64,000 nt of DNA from Methylobacterium sp. NEAU K (GCF_030700285.1 NZ_JAUYZJ010000004.1:1-64000), one strand, 5' to 3'. Shown: positions 16,949-26,436, numbered from the stretch's first letter. The notes: generated from the letters alone by a model not told the origin. Program-made: numbers and translations.

Positions 16949-19126
16949 ATGCATCCGGATCTGGCTGGTTTGTTCGACGCGGGCTACGTCGCCCGGCGCT
17001 ACGGCGGTTCGCACGGTATCGGCTCGGTAGACGCCTACGCGGCTGAAGGCTGGCTCTCCGACCTCGACCCGAATGCCCTGTTCGACGCCGACTATTACCG
17101 GGCGCAAGTCGACCGGGCGCACGGCGCACAGGCGGCCCCGTTCGGGCGCAGCCCGGCCGAGCATTACGTCCTCCACGGCGCCGCGTCCGGCCTCGATCCC
17201 GCGCCGCTGTTCAGCACCCGCACCTACCTGACGCTCTACCCCGATATCGCCGAGGCCGGGGTCAATCCCCTCGGCCACTACCTCAATTACGGTGCCGCGG
17301 AGGGGCGGCTGCCCAACCTCCTCGAGGGGCGCGCGCTCGCCGAGGCCGCCGCCGCGGCGCTGGCACGCGATCCGGGAAATCCCTACGCGCGGGTCCAGGC
17401 GTCGGCGGAGCGGCTGCATGCCAACGCGGCCGACGAGGCCCTCGCAATCCTGGACGGTGGTCCGGTCGCCGGGCTCCAGGCCCTGCTCGTGCGCGTCGGG
17501 GCGCTGCTCGCCTCGGGGCGACGCGACGCGGCGATCGAGGCGGCCCACGCCGCCGCGCAACAGGAGGGGGAAGGCCTGATCGCCCGGTGCGGTCTGGCCG
17601 CCTATCAGGCTGAGACGCTGGGCCGGCTGGGGACCGCCGCCGCGGCCTACGAGGTCGCCCTGGCGGTCGGGTGCGAGGATCCGGCTTTGTTCCGCTTCCG
17701 CCTGGCGGTGATATTCCGGATGTGGGGCCGGCTCGCGGAGTCCGAGGAGCAGGCGCGTCTCGCCCTCGAACTCGGCGATACCAGCCCGCACACCCGGGCC
17801 CTGCACAGCTTGCTCGAGCGTGACCGGACGCAGGCCGAGCGGCTCTACGCAGAGAGCCGCGCTGTGGCGGACTTCGCGCCTGAGGCTTGGCTGGCCGCCA
17901 ACCAGGCTTGGGCCGTCTATCCGCAGGTCACCGGTCCGGCCCGCCCGGCCGTGGTCCGGGGCAGGGGGACCGGGCTGCTGCTGCTCGATTCGAGCTTTCC
18001 GTCCCGGTTCTCGGCGTTCCGCTACGGCGAGCTGCTCACCTACCTGTCCGCGATTCCCGACAGCCGGGCCGCCTCGTCGCTGCGCGACATCGACCGCTAC
18101 CGGCCGGACCGGACATTCCTCGACGAGCTGCGCCAGTTCGAGGCGGAGCATCCGACCCTGGCGGGTCGGGTGCGCGCCCTGAACACGGGTCACGACCTCA
18201 GCGCGAAGGTCCTACACACGACCTTCCTGCACGGCGCGGCCGTCCTGCTGGCCTCGAACCCAGATCTGCGCGCCGAGCGGTTCGTCTTCACCCTCTATCC
18301 GGGGGGCGGTTTCGCGCCGAACGATCCGGTGTCGGACGCCAAGCTCAGGCGCGTGCTCGGCGATCGCCGCTTCGCCAAGGTGCTCACGACCCACACCCTG
18401 CAATATCGCTACCTGCTCGATCGCGGCTGGTGCGATCCGGACCAGATCGCCTTCATCTTCGGTGCCGTCTCGCCCGATTGCTGGGACGTCGCGGGCAGCG
18501 CCCGCTGTTCGCGCGTCGGGCGCGCGATCCACGACACGATCCGGATCTGCTTCGTCGCCCAGCGCTACACGGAGCGCGGTGTCGAGAAAGGCTGCGACGT
18601 GTTCACCGAACTCGTCCGCCGCTACGCCGACGACCCGCGCTTCGAGTGGCACTATGTCGGCGACTGGACGCCGGAGCTGCTCGGGCTCACGCAGGTCGAG
18701 CGGGTGCGCTTCCACGGCGTGCAGCCGGCCTCGTTCTTCCCGGACTTCTACCCCGGCATGGACATCGTCATCTCACCGAACCTGTCCCAGATGGAGAGCG
18801 AGGGCGGCCGCGGATCGTTCGACGGGTTCCCCACCACCTCCTGCGTCGAGGCCGGCCTGCGCGGCGTGGCGATGTTCCTCTCCGACTCGCTTGAGCTCAA
18901 CCGCCGGCTCGACGGGACCCCCGCCCTCGTGCCCGGCGAGGAATTCGAGCTGATCACCCGCGACGTCGACGGGATCGCCGCCAAGATCGCGTTCTACGCA
19001 GCTGACCGCGAGGCGCTGCGACGGCTCAGCGAGCGCGGCCGGCTCGCGATCCTGCGGGAATACAGCTTCGAGCGGCAGATGCGGCCGCGCCTCGCCCTGC
19101 TTCGGGCGCAGCTCGATGCCGCGTGA
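16949..19126 (+). CDS. Glycosyltransferase with N-terminal repeat modules and TPR region
   Basis: This 725-residue protein begins with three copies of a roughly 40-50 residue module; FDADYYRAQ and the third copy ending HYLNYGAAEGRLPN are the clearest. A helical TPR-like region follows (about 115-320). The catalytic region runs from about residue 330 to the end and looks like a GT4/GT-B enzyme, with LLLLDSSFPS, IRICFVAQRYTERG, an EWHYVGDW strand and the acidic ISPNLSQMESEGGRGSFDG donor-site loop. It is predicted cytoplasmic. The repeat module recurs in the next two genes except the intervening GT2. Acceptor and donor are unknown. Confidence 0.75.
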   Translation: MHPDLAGLFDAGYVARRYGGSHGIGSVDAYAAEGWLSDLDPNALFDADYYRAQVDRAHGAQAAPFGRSPAEHYVLHGAASGLDPAPLFSTRTYLTLYPDIAEAGVNPLGHYLNYGAAEGRLPNLLEGRALAEAAAAALARDPGNPYARVQASAERLHANAADEALAILDGGPVAGLQALLVRVGALLASGRRDAAIEAAHAAAQQEGEGLIARCGLAAYQAETLGRLGTAAAAYEVALAVGCEDPALFRFRLAVIFRMWGRLAESEEQARLALELGDTSPHTRALHSLLERDRTQAERLYAESRAVADFAPEAWLAANQAWAVYPQVTGPARPAVVRGRGTGLLLLDSSFPSRFSAFRYGELLTYLSAIPDSRAASSLRDIDRYRPDRTFLDELRQFEAEHPTLAGRVRALNTGHDLSAKVLHTTFLHGAAVLLASNPDLRAERFVFTLYPGGGFAPNDPVSDAKLRRVLGDRRFAKVLTTHTLQYRYLLDRGWCDPDQIAFIFGAVSPDCWDVAGSARCSRVGRAIHDTIRICFVAQRYTERGVEKGCDVFTELVRRYADDPRFEWHYVGDWTPELLGLTQVERVRFHGVQPASFFPDFYPGMDIVISPNLSQMESEGGRGSFDGFPTTSCVEAGLRGVAMFLSDSLELNRRLDGTPALVPGEEFELITRDVDGIAAKIAFYAADREALRRLSERGRLAILREYSFERQMRPRLALLRAQLDAA

Positions 19127-19166
19127 TGGCGCGTCGCGGCGTGCGAATGGTCGCTGAAAAGGTCAT

Positions 19167-19281
19167 GGATCCAAAAGGTCTTCGACCTTTTGCGGATCCA
19201 GCGCGGAGCCCTGCCCTAGGGCAGAGCCCCATGAGTCCCGGGGCTTTGCCCCACACCCCATCGAAGGGCTGCGAGCCCTTC
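19167..19281. repeat. Palindromic GC-rich intergenic repeat (REP-like)
   Basis: Four hairpins follow one another: a GGATCC-bounded stem with AAAAGGTC/GACCTTTT (19167-19199), CTGCCCTAGGGCAG (19211-19224), GGGGCTTTGCCCC (19240-19252) and GAAGGGCTGCGAGCCCTTC (19263-19281). This composite resembles palindromic intergenic repeats common in Methylobacterium and related alphaproteobacteria, from memory rather than a search. It separates two convergent-free plus-strand glycosyltransferase genes and may also end transcription. Confidence 0.7.
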
Positions 19282-19307
19282 GGAAACCCGCTATCGCCCG
19301 GGCACCG

Positions 19308-20390
19308 ATGAAGAACGCGGTCATGCGGTTCGTATCCAGGTCCGCGCCCGCCCGATTCCGGCGGCGCGCAGTTCGGCCGCCTGCCGGGCGGCGGATCTCC
19401 GTCGTGATCCCGTCCTACAACCATGCGCCCTACATCGCGCAGGCGATCCGCTCGGTGCTGGAGCAGGACCGCGCCGTCGACGAATTGATCATCGTCGACG
19501 ATTGCTCGACCGACACATCGCGGGCCGTCATCGGCCGGACCGTCGACGGGTATACCGGGCCGGTCCGGATCCGGTGCGAGATGCTCGACCGCAATGGCGG
19601 CGCCCATGCGGCGATCGCGCTCGGCCTGTCCCGGGCGAGCGGCGACGTGCTCAGCATCCTGAACTCGGACGATGCCTACGCGTCCGATCGGTTCCGGGTC
19701 ATCCGCGATGCGCTGCCCCATACGGGCGATTTCATCGCCTTCACGGGGGTCGATTTCCTCGACGACACCGGCGCCCGGCTCGGCGAGGACGATCCGGTTC
19801 GCGCGTGGTACCGGGACGTGCTGGCCCAGGCGAGCGCCTGCCCGACGGTGGGCTTCGCGCTGCTTCGGCACAACATCGCGGTCACCAGCGGCAACCTGGT
19901 CTTCTCGCGCGGGCTCTACGAGACGGTCGGGCCGTTCGCGGCCTACCGCATGTGCCACGACTGGGACTTCCTCATCCGCTGCATGGTCCATGTCGAGCCG
20001 GTCTTCGTCCCGACGGCGCATCTCCACTACCGGACCCATCCGACCAACACCCTCAAGTCGACCGGCAACCTGATGCACGGCGAGGGATCGGCGGCCCTGA
20101 AGACCTACCTCACGCTGATCGCCCGGGGAGCGACCGCCAACAAGCTGGCGCCGACGCCGGAGAACTGGCCGGTCTATTTCCGGTTCTTCACCGAGACCTA
20201 CGCCCCCTGGTTCACCGGCCAGCCTATCGAGACGGTCGCCCGGCAACTCTTCCCCGACCCCGAGACGCCGCCATCCTGGCTGTCGGCGCCCAAGGATTCG
20301 GCGGAAGCGGGCGGCTACCTCACGCAGGCCTCCGGGACGCAGGACGCACTGGCATTGCGCCGGGTGGTGGCGAGGCTGATGCCGCGCTGA
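19308..20390 (+). CDS. Glycosyltransferase family 2 protein
   Basis: This 360-residue GT-A enzyme has the opening strand ISVVIPSYNHAPYIAQAI near residues 30-47, IIVDDCSTDTS, and the DXD-type metal site SILNSDDAY near residue 118. A conserved CHDWDF acceptor-site motif follows near residue 220. The residues after about 270 are variable. It transfers a sugar from a nucleotide-activated donor. The gene has an ATG directly after the palindromic repeat with no clear ribosome binding site. Confidence 0.88.
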   Translation: MKNAVMRFVSRSAPARFRRRAVRPPAGRRISVVIPSYNHAPYIAQAIRSVLEQDRAVDELIIVDDCSTDTSRAVIGRTVDGYTGPVRIRCEMLDRNGGAHAAIALGLSRASGDVLSILNSDDAYASDRFRVIRDALPHTGDFIAFTGVDFLDDTGARLGEDDPVRAWYRDVLAQASACPTVGFALLRHNIAVTSGNLVFSRGLYETVGPFAAYRMCHDWDFLIRCMVHVEPVFVPTAHLHYRTHPTNTLKSTGNLMHGEGSAALKTYLTLIARGATANKLAPTPENWPVYFRFFTETYAPWFTGQPIETVARQLFPDPETPPSWLSAPKDSAEAGGYLTQASGTQDALALRRVVARLMPR

Positions 20391-20526
20391 GCGTGGGCCG
20401 GAGAGCCCAGGGTTGACCGGTCCCGGACCCGATCGTATCACCCCGCCTCACTCGGCGGGCGGTACGATCGCGCCTTATATCTGGCCGATCCCGCCGCATG
20501 ATCCCGCGCAAGCATCGCAGGACGTC

Positions 20527-20964
20527 GTGACTGAGACGGAGCCGACCTTGAGCGAGGACGTGGACGCGCTGCGGGCCGAGCTCGCCGAGACGCAGGCGAG
20601 GCTCAAGGAAGCACAGGGCGAACTGGCCAGGCTGGTGCGTCTGGCGGAAGCCGATCTCCAGCGCCGGCGGCCCGGCGAGCAGTCGAGCGTCGTCGCCTCC
20701 TCGGTGCGCCGGCCCGCCGCCAAGGAGGTCGCGGCCCGGATCGCCAAGCTCGTGCATCTCTACCGGGAGGCGGCTGCGGCAAGCCCCGACCGGGCGCCCG
20801 TCATCGCCGAACAGACCATGCTCGACTGGCTGGAGACCTCCGGGCTGTTCGATCGTCAATTCTACCTGGCGTGCAACGACGACGTCGCGAATGCCGGCGC
20901 CGACCCGACGCGGCACTATTACAACCACGGCTCCGAGGAAGGACGCCTTCCCGGCACCCTCTGA
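20527..20964 (+). CDS. Coiled-coil protein with a single glycosyltransferase-type repeat module
   Basis: This protein is about 145 residues from GTG 20527 (upstream AGGA; the frame is open from a weak TTG at 20413). It has a charged coiled coil near residues 10-40 (DALRAELAETQARLKEAQGE), a helical linker, and at its C-terminus one copy of the module FDRQFYLACNDD...HYYNHGSEEGRLPG. That module otherwise sits at the N-terminus of the neighbouring glycosyltransferases. There is no catalytic domain. It lies 52 bases before the dual GT2 gene, so it may be a docking or scaffold subunit. Confidence 0.55.
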   Translation: MTETEPTLSEDVDALRAELAETQARLKEAQGELARLVRLAEADLQRRRPGEQSSVVASSVRRPAAKEVAARIAKLVHLYREAAAASPDRAPVIAEQTMLDWLETSGLFDRQFYLACNDDVANAGADPTRHYYNHGSEEGRLPGTL

Positions 20965-21016
20965 GGGGCTGGTCGAAGGAAGCGGTCCACTGACGCGCGT
21001 TCGAGGAATCTGATCG

Positions 21017-23422
21017 ATGCAGGACGGTGCAGGAGACGCCGCGCCGGGTGCGAACACGGCCATGCCCGCCCTGGAGCCGTGGCAGGACGATTTCTCGACG
21101 ATCTATCGCAGCGGCCTCTTCGACCACATCTGGTACGCGACGCGCTACCCCGATGTCGGCCTGACCGACCTGTCGCCGCTCGAGCATTACGTGAAGTACG
21201 GCGCCCGGCTCGGCCGCCGCCCTCGGGCCGACTTCGCCGCCGAGCCGGACGAGAGCTTCGACGGCACCTTCGTCAATCCGTTCGCGGCCTGGATCCGGGC
21301 GCGGGCCGACGCCGAACCGGCGCCCGCGTGGGACCGGCCGGTCGTCTCGGTCCTGTGCATCACGTACAACCAAGCCAAATTCATCCGCGAGACCCTCGAC
21401 AGCATCCTCGGTCAGCTGACGGATTTCCCCTTCGAGCTCCTGGTCGGTGACGACCGGTCGAGCGACGGCACCGCGGAGATCATCGCCGAGTACGCCGCGC
21501 GCCATCCCAACCTCGTGGCGGTCCTGCGCACCGAGAATCTGGGGCCGAACAAGAATTTCGCCGACCTCACGGCGCGTTGCCGCGGCGAGTTCGTGGCGAT
21601 CTGCGAGGGCGACGATTACTGGACCGATCCGAGCAAGCTCCAGCGCCAAGTCGACTTCCTGCGGGGGCACCCGGAATTCACCCTCTGCTTCCACCCGGTG
21701 CGCGTGCTCTACGAGGACATGCCCGGCGTCGAGGAGATCTATCCGAAGCATGCGAGCGCGCAGCCGTCGCTGTCCGACCTCGTCGCCCACAACTTCATCC
21801 AGACCAACAGCGTGCTCTACCGCTGGCGCTACCACGGCGAAGAGGCGTTCCGGCTCGACGAGGGCATCGCCCCGGGGGACTGGTATGTCCACCTGATGCA
21901 CGCGGAGGTCGGGCGCATCGGCTTCCTGCCCCAGGTGATGGCCGTCTACCGCAAGCACGCGGCTGGGATGTGGGCGACCTACGCCACCGAACTCGCCCGG
22001 CACAAGAAGCTCGGCAATTCCGAGATCGCGTTCTTCCGCCAGCTGCGCGGCCATTTCGGCGGTCGCTACGCGGCGGGCTACGAAGCCTCGCAGAAGGCGA
22101 TCTTCCGGCGCCTCGCCGAGGCCTATCTCGACGAGGAGGACGTTCCGAGCCTCGGCGCCCTGATCGACGCCAATCCCGACATCGCCCGGGCGGCCCTGCG
22201 CGACATGGGCCTCGACGCGCCGGAGGCCCTCTCCGGCGATCCGGCGGCCCTGCGCGCCTGGCTCGATGAGCAGCTGACGGTCAGCGTCATCGTCACCGCC
22301 TACAACCACGCCGGCTATATCCGGCGCTGCCTCGACGCGGTGCTGGCGCAGCGCGGCCTGTTCCGGCTGCAGGTGGTGATCGGGGACGACAGGTCCACCG
22401 ACGGGACGGCCGAGATCGTCGAATCCTACCGGGCGCGCGACCCGGAGCGGATCGTGGTGCGACCCCGGCCGCGCAACCTCGGCATGCTGCGCAACATGCA
22501 GGATTGCATCGCGGCCTGCACCGGCCGCTACATCGCCTTCTGCGAGGCGGATGATTACTGGCTGTCCGACCGCAAGATCGCGATGCAGATGCGCATGCTG
22601 CGCAACGACCGCGCGCTCGACATGTGCTTCAACTGGGTCCTGCTCCACTACCCGGCGACGGGCTCCTACGTGCCACACGACGAGCAGGGCCGCTATCCCA
22701 CCGGCACGATCAGCTTCCCGGTGCTCGCCAACGCGCCGCTGACCGCCAACTTCTCCTGCTGCTTCTACCGCGCCGAGGCCCTGCGCCGGGTACCGGAGGC
22801 GTATTACGAGAACGAAGCGGCGGCCGACTGGCTGATGAACCTCTACATCGCCGACAAGGGCCGCATCGCGTTCCTGCGCGAGTTGCTGTCGGTCTATACC
22901 ATCCAGGCCAAGGGCCAGTGGTCGGGCCTGCCCGAGGACATCAAGAACGCCCGGGTCGCCCAGTACCAGAAGCAGTTCGCGGCGATCTTCGGGGAAGGGC
23001 GCGGGTTCGAGAAATACGAGGTCGGCTGCACGGTCGCCGAACTCGACGGGGAGCTGCCGGATTCCTTTGCCCGGGCGAATCTCGAAGCGCCCCAGGATCG
23101 GGTCTGGGCCGAGATCCAGGACGGGCAGGTGGTGCTCGCCGGCTGGGTCGTCTCGGCGAGCCGCGCCAGGGCGACGCTCGTCGCCGAGGTCGACGGCGAG
23201 GTCCAGCGGATCCCCGTGGACGTCCACCGGCCCGACGTCATCGCGGCGGTGCTCGGCGACATGCCGACCACCATGGAGGAGGCAAGGTGCGGCTTCCGCT
23301 TCACCCTCCCCTACGCGCTCCATCTCGAAGTGCTGCTCTCGATCGAGGTCGAGCACGCGGTCGTGCCCTGGCTTTCGATCATCTTCACCCACCGGGTGAA
23401 GCGGTCCGCCGAGCCGCGCTGA
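21017..23422 (+). CDS. Bifunctional glycosyltransferase with two GT2 domains
   Basis: This 801-residue protein contains one N-terminal repeat module (about 20-75; FDHIWYATRYPDVG) and two complete GT2 domains. The first is at about 108-330 (VLCITYNQAKFIRET, metal site CEGDDYWTD) and the second at about 415-640 (VIVTAYNHAGYIRRC, metal site CEADDYWLS). A C-terminal beta-rich region (about 690-795) follows, starting with VWAEIQDGQVVLAGWV. Two active sites suggest a polymerase-like or alternating transferase. A GAGGA ribosome binding site precedes the ATG. It ends 7 bases from the convergent SGNH hydrolase gene. Confidence 0.85.
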   Translation: MQDGAGDAAPGANTAMPALEPWQDDFSTIYRSGLFDHIWYATRYPDVGLTDLSPLEHYVKYGARLGRRPRADFAAEPDESFDGTFVNPFAAWIRARADAEPAPAWDRPVVSVLCITYNQAKFIRETLDSILGQLTDFPFELLVGDDRSSDGTAEIIAEYAARHPNLVAVLRTENLGPNKNFADLTARCRGEFVAICEGDDYWTDPSKLQRQVDFLRGHPEFTLCFHPVRVLYEDMPGVEEIYPKHASAQPSLSDLVAHNFIQTNSVLYRWRYHGEEAFRLDEGIAPGDWYVHLMHAEVGRIGFLPQVMAVYRKHAAGMWATYATELARHKKLGNSEIAFFRQLRGHFGGRYAAGYEASQKAIFRRLAEAYLDEEDVPSLGALIDANPDIARAALRDMGLDAPEALSGDPAALRAWLDEQLTVSVIVTAYNHAGYIRRCLDAVLAQRGLFRLQVVIGDDRSTDGTAEIVESYRARDPERIVVRPRPRNLGMLRNMQDCIAACTGRYIAFCEADDYWLSDRKIAMQMRMLRNDRALDMCFNWVLLHYPATGSYVPHDEQGRYPTGTISFPVLANAPLTANFSCCFYRAEALRRVPEAYYENEAAADWLMNLYIADKGRIAFLRELLSVYTIQAKGQWSGLPEDIKNARVAQYQKQFAAIFGEGRGFEKYEVGCTVAELDGELPDSFARANLEAPQDRVWAEIQDGQVVLAGWVVSASRARATLVAEVDGEVQRIPVDVHRPDVIAAVLGDMPTTMEEARCGFRFTLPYALHLEVLLSIEVEHAVVPWLSIIFTHRVKRSAEPR

Positions 23423-23429
23423 GGCGGCG

Positions 23430-25091
23430 TCAGCGCCGTCCGCGGCGGCCGAGGAGGCGCCATGCGCGCCCGAGCGGTGTGCGGGCCCGGGCGCGGTCCA
23501 GGGCCTTGCGCACTTCAGCCGCCAGCCGCGCCGCCACGATCTCGCGGGCGGCATCATCGTAGTGGACGATGTCGTAGTAGGTCCCCTCCTCCCGATCACG
23601 AAAAATCCCGCTGAGATCCAGCGCCGTGAACGTGCTCCGGTAGGGCCGCCGCTCTGCGAGCTGCGCCGTGAAGGACTCCAGCTTGCCGTACTGGCGGTCG
23701 AGATAGGCCAGGAACGCCCCCGAGGCGACGTTACGCTCGGCTTCGGTGAGGTGGCGCTTGCGCAGCACCGTCGGCTGCAGGACGCTCACGATCGGCACGG
23801 CGTGGTCGTGGGACAGCTTCGTCAGCCGGTGCGCGGCGCGCTGGTAGTGGTGGACGACCGCGTCCTCCCAGCCGGGCGTCTGCCAGCCCACCTCCGCGCG
23901 CAGCCGCTTCAGCTCGTCGTAGATCAGCGTGACCAGCGCCTCGTAGGACAGGCCGTCCTCACGCGCCCGGGGATCGTGCGTGTCGAAGAAGTGGTCGTAG
24001 AGTCGCTGTGAGATGAAGGCGTTGTACGGGTAGCCGGGCCGCGGGTCGTAGGTCCAGGGCTGGAACAGGTCGGTGCTGCCGCTGACCACGACGATCGCGT
24101 CGGGCGCGTATTCGACGAGCCGCGACCAGATCAGATGCGTCATCTGCGTGAGGCAGCTCGACATCACCCCGAAATTGTAGACTTTCGCGCTCGTGAGCCC
24201 GTCCGCCCGCAGGATCCGCTCGATGCGGCCCGGCAGGGTCTTGGCGATGTCGCCGCCGTCGATGGTGGTCGAGTCGCCGACGACCAGGATCCGGGTCTCG
24301 CCGGGGGGCTTGCGCTCGACGATCGGGGCGGCATTCAGGAAGCCGTGGGCGTCGAACGGGACGCCGTAATGGCTCGCGCCCGGCTTGCCGGCGAACTGGA
24401 TGAACGGGCTTGGGAAGCGCGTGTTCGAATCGAGATAGCCGAAATGGTGCAGGAACTTGCGCCGCCGCGCGGCATCCTCGCTCTCCGGCGGTGCCCAGAT
24501 CTGCTCGACGCCCGGGGCGGTCAGGGCCGCCATCATCGCATCCCGCAGCGCCGCGTAGCCGGCCGCGTTGAGCCGGACGCCGTCGTCGCTGTAGGCGGGC
24601 CGGAGCGCGCCCGTTCCGGTCGCCAGGACGGCGTCGTAGTCGATGAACGCTGCCCCATATTCCTGCACGTGATCGCGCAGCCAGGCATTCACTTGCCCGA
24701 TGAGCGAAAGCGGCAGCGCCGCCGCGGCGGGTGCGGCCGGATCCACCGGCGGGATCGAGCCGACCCAGGTCCGCACGTAGAGGTCGCGGGCATCCCGCAG
24801 CATGGCTGTGATGTCGGTCACGATGCCGTCCAGTGACGGTGCTGGATCGCGGGTCAGGATGTCGTCGCGGCCGCCGATCAGGTGCAGACCCTTCGCGCCG
24901 TAGAGGGCGATATCGGAGCGAAGCCTCCGCGCCATGTCCCGGGTCGATTGCCCGGCGATCCCCCGCGCGACGGTCTGAGGCCCGGAGAAGAGAGGCGGTG
25001 TCTCGGCCGTCAGCTCCGCCGTCACCGAGTCGCCGAAGAACAGGATCGGCCCGAACGGAAACAGCGGTTTGTCGGACACCGGCGCGCTCAT
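23430..25091 (-). CDS. Tandem SGNH/GDSL hydrolase-like protein
   Basis: This 553-residue protein contains two SGNH-type domains. The first (about 15-195) begins with ILFFGDSVTAEL but has GGRDD where the Gly-Asn block is expected, and DDGVRLNAAGYA with Arg at the catalytic His position. The second (about 225-530) begins ILVVGDSTTIDGG, has VVVSGSTDLF in block III, and keeps the DxxH motif as DIVH near the C-terminus. Such enzymes often add or remove acyl groups on surface glycans. ATG 25091 follows the upstream gene by 23 bases. The first domain may be a dead duplicate used for binding. Confidence 0.75.
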   Translation of the reverse strand: MSAPVSDKPLFPFGPILFFGDSVTAELTAETPPLFSGPQTVARGIAGQSTRDMARRLRSDIALYGAKGLHLIGGRDDILTRDPAPSLDGIVTDITAMLRDARDLYVRTWVGSIPPVDPAAPAAAALPLSLIGQVNAWLRDHVQEYGAAFIDYDAVLATGTGALRPAYSDDGVRLNAAGYAALRDAMMAALTAPGVEQIWAPPESEDAARRRKFLHHFGYLDSNTRFPSPFIQFAGKPGASHYGVPFDAHGFLNAAPIVERKPPGETRILVVGDSTTIDGGDIAKTLPGRIERILRADGLTSAKVYNFGVMSSCLTQMTHLIWSRLVEYAPDAIVVVSGSTDLFQPWTYDPRPGYPYNAFISQRLYDHFFDTHDPRAREDGLSYEALVTLIYDELKRLRAEVGWQTPGWEDAVVHHYQRAAHRLTKLSHDHAVPIVSVLQPTVLRKRHLTEAERNVASGAFLAYLDRQYGKLESFTAQLAERRPYRSTFTALDLSGIFRDREEGTYYDIVHYDDAAREIVAARLAAEVRKALDRARARTPLGRAWRLLGRRGRR

Positions 25092-25114
25092 GCGATCCTG
25101 ATCGCTCTGTCGAC

Positions 25115-26359
25115 TCAACGCGCCGCGAAGATCTCGATCCCGTCGAGGTGCAGGTACTGCTCCTCGTCGAGATCGACCTTCAGATACCGGAACCGGGCGT
25201 TGTCGAACCGCAGGTGGAGCGGCAGGCCGGGGTGGCAGTGGGCATCCACGGCGTCGAAGACGAGCCGGTATTCACCCTCTGTCTCGCCCAGCCAGACCCG
25301 CATGAGCTGCGCCCGCTCGCTGAGCTGCCCCCAGCGGTTGTAGATCCGGATCTCCGAGACCCGCTCGACCGCGCCGAGGTCGAGCACGAACCACGGGTTC
25401 CGGTCGAGGCCCGTGTGGACGAAGAACGACGGATCGCCGGTCGTGCGCGCGCCGTATACGCCCGTCGTCCCGGACCAGGGCGAGGCGGAACTCGCCGTCC
25501 AGGACTTGCCCAGGGCGAGATTCTCGGACGGGCGCACTGTAACGAGCGTGTCCATCTCGAGCTCGTCGATCAGCGTCCGGATCTGCTTCGACGGCTGCCG
25601 CAGCGGCGGGATCTCCAGATCGAGCTTGTAGATCAGGTTCGACAGGATGCTCTGGTCGAAGCGGTGATCGATGAACCCGTCGAGATCGGCCAAGCCCATC
25701 TGGTTGGGGCTGTCGGTGACGACCCGGGCATCGCTCGCGTAGCGGAGCCACTCGGCCACCAAGTGGCGGGTCGCGGGGCTCACCATGAAGGCGATCCAGG
25801 AGGCCTGGATCTGGTCCGCGTTCCAATAGCGCTCCGTGTCGCACTCCATGAGCACGAAGCAGTCGCGCTTGGTCCAGGCCCGCTGCGGCCGGCCATGCAG
25901 CACGCCGACCGCGACCCGGCGCTCGGATCCGTCGAGCCAAGTCAGGAGCGGGGCGACCGGCGGCAGCGGATCGTCGCCGACCGCCTGCATCCCGGTATCG
26001 CTGAACACGATGAAGTCGCCGTCGCGACGCTTCTCCAGCGCTTCGGCGATGATGTAGGGCTTCCAGGCCCAGTTCCCCGCGCCCCGGGACCGGTCGAGGA
26101 TTTCCGTGTGCGCGCGGTAGAACGGCGTCTCGCGCAGCCGGTCGGGGGACCAGCTCTCGATCGTGTCGAAATCGCCCGTGGCGGCCGCCGCGGCCACCAG
26201 CCGGCGCTGGCTTTCGACGTAGTGGTACTTGGCGGCGAAGCTGACCAGGGTCTTGTGGCGCGGCCGCAAGCGGCGGCGCTGCATCATCAGGACTTCGGCC
26301 CGATGCGTCTCGAAGGCGTTGATGCGCAGGGCCTCCGAGGGCTGGTCAGCGCTGGCCAA
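25115..26359 (-). CDS. Glycosyltransferase-like protein with C-terminal F5/8 type C (discoidin) domain
   Basis: This protein has 414 residues from TTG 26359, chosen for the GGAGGA ribosome binding site just upstream; GTG 26395 and longer forms lack support. The N-terminal domain contains KTLVSFAAKYHY, GAGNWAWKPYII and an acidic FIVFSDTG strand. This pattern fits an uncharacterised capsule-type glycosyltransferase group with a WKP motif. The C-terminal region from about residue 275 (NLALGKSWTASSAS, WFVLDLGAVERVSEIRIYN, FRYLKVDLD) is a discoidin-like beta-sandwich that usually binds carbohydrate. It sits between the GT11-like gene and the SGNH gene. Confidence 0.65.
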   Translation of the reverse strand: MASADQPSEALRINAFETHRAEVLMMQRRRLRPRHKTLVSFAAKYHYVESQRRLVAAAAATGDFDTIESWSPDRLRETPFYRAHTEILDRSRGAGNWAWKPYIIAEALEKRRDGDFIVFSDTGMQAVGDDPLPPVAPLLTWLDGSERRVAVGVLHGRPQRAWTKRDCFVLMECDTERYWNADQIQASWIAFMVSPATRHLVAEWLRYASDARVVTDSPNQMGLADLDGFIDHRFDQSILSNLIYKLDLEIPPLRQPSKQIRTLIDELEMDTLVTVRPSENLALGKSWTASSASPWSGTTGVYGARTTGDPSFFVHTGLDRNPWFVLDLGAVERVSEIRIYNRWGQLSERAQLMRVWLGETEGEYRLVFDAVDAHCHPGLPLHLRFDNARFRYLKVDLDEEQYLHLDGIEIFAAR

Positions 26360-26436
26360 ATCTGTCCTCCGGCGGGATGGCTGGGCGCTTGTCACCGGTT
26401 TTCCCGTCTTCGGCAAGGCGGCGCGGGTCGGCGGGG

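Noticed and set aside
20801..23599. 932-residue minus-strand open frame
   Set aside because: It is antisense to the dual GT2 gene, which has unmistakable motifs in both catalytic domains; the open frame is a GC effect.
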